From: Pseudomonas fluorescens
GTDB taxonomy: Bacteria; Pseudomonadota; Gammaproteobacteria; Pseudomonadales; Pseudomonadaceae
Reading direction: 5' to 3'
Assembly (NCBI RefSeq): GCF_902497875.1
Contig: NZ_CABVHY010000003.1
Span: 186,001-250,000, forward strand
DNA: 64,000 bases
The notes under the pieces were generated by a model. That model saw only the letters and a program-made list of their open reading frames with translations, was not told where the DNA came from and ran no database searches. Of this stretch, positions 1 through 7,991 are shown one piece after another. Each line of letters begins with the position of its first letter. Position 1 is the first letter of the stretch. Position numbers and translations under genes: made by a program.

Positions 1-915
1 CACCATGAATACCGACAACGCACAAAACAGAATGGCCGCATGCGTCAGGTAGATGGAGTAGGACAGCTTCCCGAGGAACTTGAAAAAACCTACGTTCAAC
101 AACCTGGAGAAAGCGCCGCCATCAAAGGCGAAGATCACGATAACCAGGCAGAACATCAGGCTCACCACGGTGGCTTTTTGCTCTATGTCAGCCATCATCA
201 ACGTCGCAGCGCAGATCAATGACACGCCTTCCAGAACCGTCAGTAACCAAAACCCGGGGTTGATGACTTTAGTGAGGGCGATAAACACTACGTAGGTTAA
301 GCAGCCGGCAAAAAAGCACGACAGGCCTCGCAGTGATTCCTGGGTGAAAAAAACGTTATCTTGATAAATAAGCACGAACGCCAGCAGGGATATCGCAGCC
401 CACAATAGCTTGCGGCCAACCAGGGCGATGCCCAAGGTCACGGCGAAAATCATGTAGGTGTAGTATTCAATACTGATACTCCATGACGGATAGTTGAAAG
501 AAAGTGGATTAGTCAAGCTTGTCCAAGATTGCACCAGGAACAAGTTCGGGATTATTCCAGAGGGCGCGAACTTCCCGGTAAAGGGCTCATTATTAAACTC
601 CATGCCCTTTTGATGCGCTATGTACCTGCCCACTTCCAGCAGAATAAACACCCCCAGCATGAAGAGGTGCAAAGGAAACAGCCTGAAGGTCCGGGAGATA
701 AAAAACCTTCTGATATCGACGGTCATTTTCGAGCCATAGGCATGGGCCAGCACAAATCCACTGAGGACAAAAAAGAAGGCCACTAACGCGGCGGAGTTTC
801 GAAAGAACTCAAGTTCGGTAAAACTCCCCACCACGCGCAGATGGTAGACCACCACGGCCAATGCACAGAGTCCCCTGAAACTATCCAGCGCCTGAAATCT
901 ATGTTCTTTTTGCAT
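1..915 (-). CDS. Acyltransferase family 3 (OafA/YrhL type), 3' end beyond the window
   Basis: The frame is open from the window edge to an ATG at 913-915, giving 305 codons without a stop, so the C-terminus is missing. A GGGAG ribosome site lies just upstream of the ATG. The N-terminus shows the family signature: FRGLCALAVVVYHL with the conserved His, then FFFVLSGFVLA and an R-x-x-RLFP motif. Many hydrophobic segments follow, as expected for an integral inner-membrane O-acyltransferase of usually 350-380 residues. Such enzymes transfer acetyl or other acyl groups to sugars of O-antigen, exopolysaccharide or other glycans; the substrate cannot be told from sequence. No glycan genes lie immediately to the right, so the context must come from the left. 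Family is firm, substrate unknown. Confidence 0.85.
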   Translation of the reverse strand, partial: MQKEHRFQALDSFRGLCALAVVVYHLRVVGSFTELEFFRNSAALVAFFFVLSGFVLAHAYGSKMTVDIRRFFISRTFRLFPLHLFMLGVFILLEVGRYIAHQKGMEFNNEPFTGKFAPSGIIPNLFLVQSWTSLTNPLSFNYPSWSISIEYYTYMIFAVTLGIALVGRKLLWAAISLLAFVLIYQDNVFFTQESLRGLSCFFAGCLTYVVFIALTKVINPGFWLLTVLEGVSLICAATLMMADIEQKATVVSLMFCLVIVIFAFDGGAFSRLLNVGFFKFLGKLSYSIYLTHAAILFCALSVFMV

Positions 916-1130
916 ACAAACTCCCTTGTATTTATCTTTTCAAAGCACTGTCTGGAACTCCACAAGTACACTTCGTCATAGCTTAATGGTGGCACTGCAC
1001 AGAGCTTAGGACAAAAACCGCTAAGCGCCTGCTCGGCTAGGCATGGGAAAGTTTATTTTTCGACATAAGAATATGGCTTTCGCCCATTTCGCAGTATATG
1101 AGCCGACTCCTTTCCCGGGAGCACTTAAGC

Positions 1131-1158
1131 AAAAGCCCCGAACCAGTCGGGGCTTTTT
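1131..1158. terminator. Bidirectional rho-independent terminator
   Basis: A perfect 7-bp stem (GCCCCGA at 1135-1141 with TCGGGGC at 1147-1153) and a 5-nt loop are flanked by AAAA on the left and TTTTT on the right. It lies just beyond the stop of the OprD-family gene on the minus strand, which it most likely terminates. Confidence 0.85.
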
Positions 1159-1200
1159 ATTGTTCAGCCTGAAATCAGACAGGGGTGACGCAACCGATCG

Positions 1201-2487
1201 TCAGAAAATGTTGATCGGGTAATCGACGAACACCCGCACTTCGTTGCCGCTGACGTTGTATTCGCTGGATTTCTGCGACACGCGCAGGATCGAGCTGCGC
1301 AGTTTCACGCTCAGGTCTTTGGCCGGGCCGCTCTGCACCACGTACTTGAACTGGTTGAAGATTTCCCGCTCGGTGCCGCCGGTGCTGGTAGAAGTGGTGA
1401 TGTTGTCGCCACGCACGTAGGCGAAGTTGTAGCTCAGGCCAGGAACGCCGAAGGCGCCGAAGTCGAGGCCGTAGCCCAGCTGCCAGGAACGTTCGTCTTC
1501 GGCGTTGAAGTCGGACCAGTAGGAGTTGGCCAGATAGATGGAGTTGCCACCATCGCCCACGCGGTTTTGATCTTTCTGATAGCCGCCGTATGCGTAGCCG
1601 AGATTGCTGTCACCGGTGCTGCGCTGGTGAGCGAGGGTGAACGAATGTGGGCCGGTGGCGAAGATGGCTGCCAGGCTCCAGATCTTGTTGTCATCACCGG
1701 TCGCGCCGGTGGAACGGACGTAGGAGTCCTCCAGCTTGGTGCGATAGCCGTTCAAGTCCAGGGTCAGCGACTGATCGCTGGCCAGCGGGAATACGTAGTT
1801 GGCGTTGATGTACTGCTTCTTCAGCACGTCTTCGACATCGGAAGCGTACAGACCAGCCTTGAAGTTGTCGGTGAACTGGTAGCTACCGCCGAGGACGTTG
1901 ATGCTTTTCAGGCCACCGCTGTCATGGCCTTCAGCGCTCTTGCGCGATTCGGCGGTGAAGCGCCCGGCGTTCAGCTCCAGGCCTTTGATCTCCTTGGAGG
2001 TGATCAGGGTACCGGTGTAGCTTTCTGGCAGCAGACGCCCGTTGTCATAGCTCAGGACCGGCAAGGCAGGCATCTGATCGCCGTAGGTGAGCACGGTGCT
2101 GGAAACACGGAACTTGACCGCGGCGCCGGCCTTGGACAGGTCGTTGGCAGCGCTGCCGCTGTCACCTTGCTTGAAGAAGTCGATCCCGCCAGCACCGCTG
2201 CGACCCTTGCCGCCATCCAGACGCAACGCGTACAGACCGAAAGCATCGACACCGACGCCGACGGTACCCTGGGTGAAGCCGGAGGAAAAGGTGCCGATAG
2301 CCGCCTGGCCCCATTCCGCCTTGTCCGGATTACCGTCTTTATAGTCACGGTTCATGTAAGCATTGCGCAGCAGCACTTTCAGGCTGCTGTCTTCAACAAA
2401 ACCTTTGGAATCGGCTTGGTCGTTAGCCATTGCTTGAGTGGTGCTCAAAATCCCCAGTGCGATCAGACTAATCCGCTTGTTCAACAT
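1201..2487 (-). CDS. OprD-family outer-membrane porin
   Basis: 428 residues, the usual size for the OprD (Occ) family of Pseudomonas. A signal peptide ends at about residue 22 (TTQAMAND), followed by the family-typical LLRNAYMNRDY stretch and alternating beta-strand sequence. The protein ends in Phe, the usual BamA recognition residue. These monomeric 18-stranded porins allow specific uptake of basic amino acids, carboxylates or other small organic acids; the substrate cannot be assigned here. The gene stands alone, with strong hairpin terminators on both sides. The family call is firm; the subfamily is open. Confidence 0.9.
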   Translation of the reverse strand: MLNKRISLIALGILSTTQAMANDQADSKGFVEDSSLKVLLRNAYMNRDYKDGNPDKAEWGQAAIGTFSSGFTQGTVGVGVDAFGLYALRLDGGKGRSGAGGIDFFKQGDSGSAANDLSKAGAAVKFRVSSTVLTYGDQMPALPVLSYDNGRLLPESYTGTLITSKEIKGLELNAGRFTAESRKSAEGHDSGGLKSINVLGGSYQFTDNFKAGLYASDVEDVLKKQYINANYVFPLASDQSLTLDLNGYRTKLEDSYVRSTGATGDDNKIWSLAAIFATGPHSFTLAHQRSTGDSNLGYAYGGYQKDQNRVGDGGNSIYLANSYWSDFNAEDERSWQLGYGLDFGAFGVPGLSYNFAYVRGDNITTSTSTGGTEREIFNQFKYVVQSGPAKDLSVKLRSSILRVSQKSSEYNVSGNEVRVFVDYPINIF

Positions 2488-2571
2488 TTTGTTATTCCTT
2501 TATTACCGGTTGATACGCCCCGCGACTGCAGGCTGAAGTGGCGCTTGAACGCTCTTTTTTCAGCCAAAAAC

Positions 2572-2615
2572 AAAAAGGCCCGCCCACGAGTGATCGCGGC
2601 GGGCCTTTTTATTAT
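2572..2615. terminator. Strong bidirectional hairpin terminator
   Basis: An 8-bp perfect stem GGCCCGCC (2577-2584) pairs with GGCGGGCC (2598-2605). AAAAA precedes it and TTTTTATTATTTT follows it. It sits upstream of the porin gene, so it would end minus-strand transcripts from the small frame at 2680-2871 before they reach the porin promoter. Confidence 0.8.
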
Positions 2616-2679
2616 TTTGAAGTCATGGCTGATAGCCACAGGCGTTGGATCGAATCCTATCCGCGCCTTCAATGTAGTG

Positions 2680-2871
2680 TCAATTTCGTGAATCGTTAGT
2701 GAATATGTAAAAATCGTCTAAGAACGTAGTTGCCATAGCCGCGGCGAGTTCCAGCAACCGCGCCGTCTGCAAATGCCCCAACAATTCAAGACCCCGTCCG
2801 GACAATTGCTCTGCGGCCAGAATGGCAGTGATTCGCGGTGCTCGAATGTCCTTCAGGTCCACGTATTTCAA
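2680..2871 (-). CDS. Possible small protein of unknown function (63 aa)
   Basis: An open frame opens at a TTG (2869-2871); no ATG start is present and no clear ribosome site precedes it. Its composition is protein-like, with a leucine/alanine-rich amphipathic stretch (residues about 16-48), third codon positions rich in G/C, and a polar tail. A strong minus-strand terminator lies 75 bp downstream, which fits a transcribed unit. It shares the short intergenic region with a divergent siderophore receptor. I do not recognise a family. It could equally be a chance frame in GC-rich DNA. Confidence 0.3.
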   Translation of the reverse strand: MKYVDLKDIRAPRITAILAAEQLSGRGLELLGHLQTARLLELAAAMATTFLDDFYIFTNDSRN

Positions 2872-2942
2872 GCTCTGAGCGCGTCAGACACAACTCGAAA
2901 CAATCAACCCAATGAACATTTCAAGAATAATTAACAGAAGCA

Positions 2943-2961
2943 AATAACAAGCATTATCATT
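2943..2961. promoter_or_regulatory. Fur-box-like operator
   Basis: The 19 bases AATAACAAGCATTATCATT resemble the inverted-hexamer Fur consensus (GATAATGATAATCATTATC); the right half, CATTATCATT, is close to perfect. It lies about 30 bp upstream of the siderophore receptor start, the expected place for iron-dependent repression. Confidence 0.6.
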
Positions 2962-2992
2962 CGCGCCCTCGATTTTTATCACCCTTGCGGAT

Positions 2993-5098
2993 GTGCTTTT
3001 TAGAATGCCTGTTCCCTCCTGTCTCATGCCCGTTACCCTCGGGCTCTGCGCCTTGCTGTCTGCCGAACTCACTGGCGCCGCAACCACCACCCTGCCCGAG
3101 ACGTCCATCAGCGCCGAAGCTGATGTCGATGATCCACGGGTCAAGGAAGTCAGCACCGCGACCCGGACCGCCACCCCGGTGCGTTATGTGCCACAAGCCA
3201 TCGACTCGGTGAAGACGTCGAACGTCCTCGACTATGGCACGAACGATCTGGGCAAGGCACTGAGCGGTATCCCCAACGTCAGCAGCGGCGCCGACACCCG
3301 CTTCGACAGCCTGCGCATCCGCGGTTTCGACGCCAGCAATGACTTCTACCTCGACGGCATTCGCGACGACAGCCAGTACGTGCGCGACCTGCACAACATC
3401 GAACGGGTCGAAGTGCTCAAAGGCCCGGCCGCCGTACTTTACGGCCGTGGCAGCCAGGGCGGGATCGTCAATCGGGTCAGCAAGCTGCCGCAGTTCGGCC
3501 GCCGCTCGACCCTCGAAGCCCAGGGCGGCAGTGAGGATTTGCGCAGCCTTTACGCGGACCTCAGCACTGACCCGTCGGAAAACATCAGCCTGCGCCTGAA
3601 CATGGGCAACATGGACCAGAACAGCTTTCGCGATGGGGTAAGTGGCAATCGCCAACTGTTTGCACCCTCGATGAGCTGGCAACTGACGCCCGAGCTGAAC
3701 TGGCTGGTGCAGTACGAATACAGCCGCTACAACCGTACGCCGGATCGTGGCATTCCTGGGGTTGACGGGCGTCCGGCGGATGTCGGCCGCGATACCACCT
3801 ACGGCGATAAACGCGACTACATCGACGACAAGTCGCAATCGCTGCGTTCGAAACTCAGCTACGAGCTGACCGAGAATTGGCAGCTGCGACACACCCTGGG
3901 CGTATTCAAGCTCAACAGTGATTTCGACAACACCTACGTGACCGGCTACAACGCAGCGGCGAGCACCGTGACCCGGCAACGTTGGCAGCAGGACCTGACC
4001 ACCCGTAACGTCTTCAACAACCTGGAGCTGGAAGGCGGCTTCGATACCTTCGGCCTCGAGCATCGCCTGCTCACCGGTATCGAGATCGGCAGCCAGCGCC
4101 GCGACCCGACGCTGTACAACGCGGCGGCGGTGAGTGCCGGCGGTCGTGCGGTGCCAGCGCTGGACCTGTACAACCCCGATCGCAATCTGAGCCATACCGG
4201 GCGGATGCAAGTCTCCAGCGACAACCATACCGAAGTCGAAAGCCGCGCCGTCTACGTACAGGACCAGCTACGCCTGAACGACCAATGGCAACTGCTCGCG
4301 GGCCTGCGCTACGACACCTTCGATATCGAGACGACCAACAAGCTGCGTGATCTTTCCGAAGATCGCGACAGCCACAGCACCAGCCCGCGTGTCGGTGTGG
4401 TCTGGACTCCGCTGCAGAACCACTCGTTCTATGCCTCCTGGACCAAGACCTTCTCTCCGGTAGGCGGCGGTCTGATCGGCATCACCCCCGGCGCGGCCGG
4501 CAACAGTAACGACCTGAGTCCCGAGCTGACCAAGCAAAAAGAAATCGGCGTGAAAAGCGACTGGCTCGACGATCGCCTGAGCACCACCCTGGCTATCTAC
4601 GAGCTGGAACTCTACAACCGTCGCACCAGCGATCCGAATGATCCGACCGTCACGTTACTCACCGGCGTGCAGCGCTCACGCGGGATCGAGCTGACCGCCA
4701 GCGGAAAAATCACCGGCAACTGGTACCTGCGAGGTGGAGTCGGGCTGCAGGATGCCACCGTCGAGAAGGACAACAACGGCTTCGAAGGCAAACGCATCAG
4801 CAACGTCGCCAAACGCAACGGCAGTCTGTTCCTGACCTGGAAACCGGAGATGGGCTGGTACGCCGAAACCGGCCTGACCCTGGTCGGCGAACGCTACGCC
4901 GACAACCTCAACACCACGGTGTTGCCGGGTTATGGCAGTTGGGACGCGTTGGCCGGGTTCCGTCAGAAGGACTGGGACCTGCGCGCGGCGCTGAACAATA
5001 TCAGCGATAAGACCTATTACTCATCGTCCACCAGTGCGGCGCAGATCCAGCCGGGCGAACCGCGCAGCCTGGTGGTGACTGGAACTTACAGCTTCTAG
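2993..5098 (+). CDS. TonB-dependent siderophore receptor
   Basis: 701 residues with a signal peptide (cleavage near residue 30), then an LPETSISAEAD stretch resembling a TonB box. The plug domain follows (about 60-180; LRIRGFDASNDFYLDGIRDD and ERVEVLKGPAAVLYGRGSQGG are classic), then a long beta-barrel ending in ...TYSF. The plug has the FhuA/Fiu-type pattern of catecholate or hydroxamate siderophore receptors; the ligand is unknown. The start is uncertain: GTG at 2993 gives the best charged n-region, ATG at 3005 is an alternative, and neither has a strong ribosome site. The Fur-box-like site upstream implies iron repression. No PepSY or sigma/anti-sigma partner is adjacent and there is no N-terminal signalling extension. 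Confidence 0.9.
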   Translation: MLFRMPVPSCLMPVTLGLCALLSAELTGAATTTLPETSISAEADVDDPRVKEVSTATRTATPVRYVPQAIDSVKTSNVLDYGTNDLGKALSGIPNVSSGADTRFDSLRIRGFDASNDFYLDGIRDDSQYVRDLHNIERVEVLKGPAAVLYGRGSQGGIVNRVSKLPQFGRRSTLEAQGGSEDLRSLYADLSTDPSENISLRLNMGNMDQNSFRDGVSGNRQLFAPSMSWQLTPELNWLVQYEYSRYNRTPDRGIPGVDGRPADVGRDTTYGDKRDYIDDKSQSLRSKLSYELTENWQLRHTLGVFKLNSDFDNTYVTGYNAAASTVTRQRWQQDLTTRNVFNNLELEGGFDTFGLEHRLLTGIEIGSQRRDPTLYNAAAVSAGGRAVPALDLYNPDRNLSHTGRMQVSSDNHTEVESRAVYVQDQLRLNDQWQLLAGLRYDTFDIETTNKLRDLSEDRDSHSTSPRVGVVWTPLQNHSFYASWTKTFSPVGGGLIGITPGAAGNSNDLSPELTKQKEIGVKSDWLDDRLSTTLAIYELELYNRRTSDPNDPTVTLLTGVQRSRGIELTASGKITGNWYLRGGVGLQDATVEKDNNGFEGKRISNVAKRNGSLFLTWKPEMGWYAETGLTLVGERYADNLNTTVLPGYGSWDALAGFRQKDWDLRAALNNISDKTYYSSSTSAAQIQPGEPRSLVVTGTYSF

Positions 5099-5174
5099 AC
5101 ACCGCAAAAACCTGTGGGACATTGGTTCGGTGTTGATCACGCATCTGTATTTCCCAAACAAAACCTTCGCCCAT

Positions 5175-5206
5175 AAAAAAAGCGCTGCCATCCGGGCAGC
5201 GCTTTT
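5175..5206. terminator. Bidirectional terminator between convergent genes
   Basis: A 9-bp stem AGCGCTGCC (5181-5189) pairs with GGCAGCGCT (5195-5203), with AAAAAA on the left and TTTT on the right. It separates the receptor gene (plus) from the small minus-strand gene at 5224. Confidence 0.85.
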
Positions 5207-5223
5207 ATCAATCCGTTGTTTGC

Positions 5224-5436
5224 TTATCCTTCCATTACATCCCACAACGCTTCCAGTTCCGCTTCGCTGAATAAACCAGCGGGGTAGCGCTCGATCATCA
5301 TCCGGCGCGGATCAGAGTCTCTGATCTGACACGTTCCATTGGATTCCAACCAGTGCGCCAGAACCGGGAGCGATTCGCTATTCATCGCCAAGGGATGCGA
5401 TGTCCGCTCGCTGACCGTGTTCACTTCGGCGTTCAT
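5224..5436 (-). CDS. Small hypothetical protein (70 aa)
   Basis: The start at 5436 is chosen because AGGAGAG lies 9 nt upstream; a longer frame from 5478 has no such site. The product is 70 residues, acidic at the C-terminus (FSEAELEALWDVMEG), with no signal peptide, membrane segment or motif I can name. It ends before a shared bidirectional terminator. Probably a real lineage-specific cytoplasmic protein; no function can be given. Confidence 0.6.
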   Translation of the reverse strand: MNAEVNTVSERTSHPLAMNSESLPVLAHWLESNGTCQIRDSDPRRMMIERYPAGLFSEAELEALWDVMEG

Positions 5437-5574
5437 TTCAGCGCTCTCTCCTGGTTTATGAGCGGCTAACTTATCCAAGGTTTATGACAGAACATCGCAG
5501 TTCCACACGTCCTAGATTTACCCCCGAACAGATACAAGAGCTGTGCCAATGTTGCGTTTTGAAGGACCGCACCC

Positions 5575-5610
5575 ACAAAAAAGCCCGCAGTCCAGTCGGG
5601 CTGCGGGCTT
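5575..5610 (-). terminator. Terminator of the aguBA transcript
   Basis: A 10-bp perfect stem AAGCCCGCAG (5581-5590) pairs with CTGCGGGCTT (5601-5610). Read on the minus strand it is followed by TTTTTTG. It lies 70 bp beyond the aguA stop. Confidence 0.8.
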
Positions 5611-5680
5611 GGTACGGGCTGGAGAGTTGGATCCACAGCCCCGGTCGTCTTTCAGGCGACAAGGGCTGTTACAACTGCAC

Positions 5681-6787
5681 TCAACCTTTGTGCGGCGCGG
5701 GCTGCTGTTGGGTAAGGCAATGGATATTGCCACCGCCCAGTAACAGTTCGCGGCCGGGGACCATCACCACTTCGTGCTGCGGAAACAGGCGCTGGAGAAT
5801 CTCCCTGGCCTGGTTATCCAGGGGATCGTCGAAGCTTGGCGCGATGATGCCGCCGTTGACGATCAGGAAGTTGACGTAAGAACCCGCCAAACGCACTGAA
5901 GGATTACGCTCCTGAGTGCCGTCCACCGGATCAACCCCAGCACACTCTTCCTCGGTCGCAAACAGCGGCCCGGGAATCGGCATTTTATGCACGGTAAAAG
6001 TGCGACCCTTGGCATCGCGGCTGCTTTCCAGCACCTTCATTGCCGCCTGGCAGCGCGGGTAGTTCGGGTCTTGCGGGTCATCGGTCCAGGCCAGCAACAC
6101 TTCACCCGGGCGCACGTAGCAGCAGAAGTTATCCACATGCCCGTCGGTTTCGTCGTTGAACAAACCGTCCGGCAACCAGATGATCTTATCCACAGCCAGC
6201 TGCGCGCTGAGTAACGCTTCGATCTCGGCACGATTCATGTGCGGGTTGCGATTGTGGTTGAGCAGGCACTCTTCGGTGGTGATCAACGTGCCTTCGCCGT
6301 CGACATGGATCGAACCGCCTTCGAGCACGAAGCCCTTGGTGCGGTAGCGCTGGCAACGTTCGATCTCCAGCACCTTGCCGGCGACCTGCTCGTCACGGTT
6401 CCACGGGGAATACAGACCGCCCTCGAAGCCGCCCCAGGCATTGAAGTCCCAGTCGACACCACGAACTTCGCCAGTGTTATTGATGACAAAGGTCGGACCG
6501 GTATCACGGACCCAGGCATCGTCGCTGGACATCTCCACCAGGCGGATATTCGGCACGTCGAGACGCGCACGGGCGTTCTCGTACTGCCCGGCGGACACCG
6601 CGACGGTCACCGGCTCGAACCGGGCGATGGCCTTGGCCACCGCCACGTGCGCGGCCTGCGCCGGCTTGCCGCCCAGACGCCAGTTGTCCGGACGCTCAGG
6701 CCAGATCATCCAGGTCTGCGTCTGGGTGGCCCACTCGGCCGGCATGAAAAAACCGTCGGCGCGAGGCGTGCTATTCAAAGTGGTCAT
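5681..6787 (-). CDS. aguA: Agmatine deiminase
   Basis: 368 residues, full length for the family. It hydrolyses agmatine to N-carbamoylputrescine and ammonia, the second step of the arginine decarboxylase route to putrescine. Guanidine-modifying-enzyme features are visible: [12 protein letters not shown] (87-98), the catalytic His region DETDGHVDN (His217), and the nucleophile in GGGNIHC (Cys357). Its start lies 5 nt after the aguB stop, so the two are cotranscribed, and its ribosome site sits inside the end of aguB. The aguR regulator known beside aguBA in P. aeruginosa is not present here. Confidence 0.97.
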   Translation of the reverse strand: MTTLNSTPRADGFFMPAEWATQTQTWMIWPERPDNWRLGGKPAQAAHVAVAKAIARFEPVTVAVSAGQYENARARLDVPNIRLVEMSSDDAWVRDTGPTFVINNTGEVRGVDWDFNAWGGFEGGLYSPWNRDEQVAGKVLEIERCQRYRTKGFVLEGGSIHVDGEGTLITTEECLLNHNRNPHMNRAEIEALLSAQLAVDKIIWLPDGLFNDETDGHVDNFCCYVRPGEVLLAWTDDPQDPNYPRCQAAMKVLESSRDAKGRTFTVHKMPIPGPLFATEEECAGVDPVDGTQERNPSVRLAGSYVNFLIVNGGIIAPSFDDPLDNQAREILQRLFPQHEVVMVPGRELLLGGGNIHCLTQQQPAPHKG

Positions 6788-6792
6788 GGCGA

Positions 6793-7671
6793 TCAGGACT
6801 CCAGCGAACCGTCGAGGGTTTTGATTGCGCTATACAGGTTCGGGCGACGGTCACGGAACGAACCCCAGGCACTGCGAGTGTGCTCCAGCTCGTCGAGGTC
6901 GAAGCTGTGGACCAACACGCCTTCTTCGGTTTCGTTGAGCTCCTGAACCTTCTCGCCGAACTGGTTGGCGATGAACGACGAGCCGTAGAAGGTGATGTCG
7001 TAGCCATCCTGCTCTTCATTGCCGATACGGTTGCTGGCGATCAACGGCATCAGGTTGGCGCCGGCATGGCCTTGCTGCACGCGCTGCCAGTGGTCGCGGG
7101 ACGAGATGGTCTTGTCGTGCGGCTCGCTGCCGATGGCGGTTGGGTAAAACAGGATTTCCGCGCCTTGCAGCGCCATGCTGCGGGCGCATTCCGGGAACCA
7201 CTGATCCCAGCAGATACCCACGCCGATTTTCGCGTAACGGGTGTTCCAGACTTTGAAGCCGGTATCGCCCGGGTTGAAGTAGTACTTTTCGTGGTAGCCA
7301 GGACCATCCGGGATGTGGCTTTTACGATAAATCCCGAGGTTGCTGCCGTCCGCATCAATGATCGCGATGCTGTTGAAGCGGGCGCGGCCAGCCAGTTCGA
7401 AGAAGCTGATCGGCAGCACGACTTGGAGTTCTTTGGCGACTTTCTGGAAATGCTTGATGGCGACGTTGTCTTCAACCGACGTGGCCAATTGCAGGTAATC
7501 CGGATTCGGCTTCTGGCAGAAGTACGGAGTCTCGAACAACTCCTGAATCAGGATGATCTGCGCGCCCTTGGCCGCAGCCTCACGGACCAGCTTCTCGGCG
7601 GTCTCGATGTTGGCTTCCAGGTCCCAGGAACAGGCCATCTGGGTAGCGGCGACGGTAACGATACGACTCAT
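6793..7671 (-). CDS. aguB: N-carbamoylputrescine amidase
   Basis: 292 residues of the nitrilase superfamily. It hydrolyses N-carbamoylputrescine to putrescine, carbon dioxide and ammonia. The catalytic triad is visible: Glu44 (LIQELFE), Lys117 (YRKSHIPDG) and Cys154 ([12 protein letters not shown]). AGGAG precedes the ATG at the normal distance. It is first in the aguBA operon, so enzyme order in the pathway is the reverse of gene order. The 200 bp upstream before the REP pair should hold the promoter. Confidence 0.97.
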   Translation of the reverse strand: MSRIVTVAATQMACSWDLEANIETAEKLVREAAAKGAQIILIQELFETPYFCQKPNPDYLQLATSVEDNVAIKHFQKVAKELQVVLPISFFELAGRARFNSIAIIDADGSNLGIYRKSHIPDGPGYHEKYYFNPGDTGFKVWNTRYAKIGVGICWDQWFPECARSMALQGAEILFYPTAIGSEPHDKTISSRDHWQRVQQGHAGANLMPLIASNRIGNEEQDGYDITFYGSSFIANQFGEKVQELNETEEGVLVHSFDLDELEHTRSAWGSFRDRRPNLYSAIKTLDGSLES

Positions 7672-7881
7672 GAATCATCTCCTGGGCGAGTACAGAGGGT
7701 CGATTTTGGCATCGACCGATGACAGAAATGGGGAACAGGCAAGGCGTGGTTACCCACCGCCTTGAGGTATGGCGACTTTATAGACGATAAAAATCGGCTT
7801 TAAAAGCATTTCTATCTTACTACGTCGTAATTATTTCAAATATTCCCGATAACAATCGAGTTATCGCGTGGTGACGCTTGT

Positions 7882-7976
7882 TGTAGGAGCTGCCGCAGGC
7901 TGCGATCTTTGGCGGTCACACAGACTCCGAAAATCTACGGCAAAATCAAAAGATCGCAGCCTGCGGCAGCTCCTAC
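7882..7976. repeat. REP pair (REPIN) of the GTAGGAGCTGCCGCAGGC family
   Basis: Two inverted copies of the 25-nt REP (GTAGGAGCTGCCGCAGG... and its complement ending CGGCAGCTCCTAC) are separated by about 45 bp. Each copy is itself a hairpin. The pair lies between the 970-residue fusion gene and aguB. Confidence 0.9.
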
Positions 7977-7991
7977 GGGTGTCATCCGCGT

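Noticed and set aside
983..1010. TGGCACTGCACAGAGC as a sigma-54 promoter
   Set aside because: Only the -24 half fits; the -12 TTGC half is absent and orientation does not suit a neighbouring gene.
1567..2691. 374-codon plus-strand frame opposite the OprD-family porin gene
   Set aside because: It is antisense to a clear porin with a signal peptide and terminal Phe; the frame is a by-product of high GC third positions.
2957..4228. 423-codon minus-strand frame opposite the siderophore receptor
   Set aside because: The plus-strand receptor has all plug and barrel motifs; the antisense frame shows no motif.
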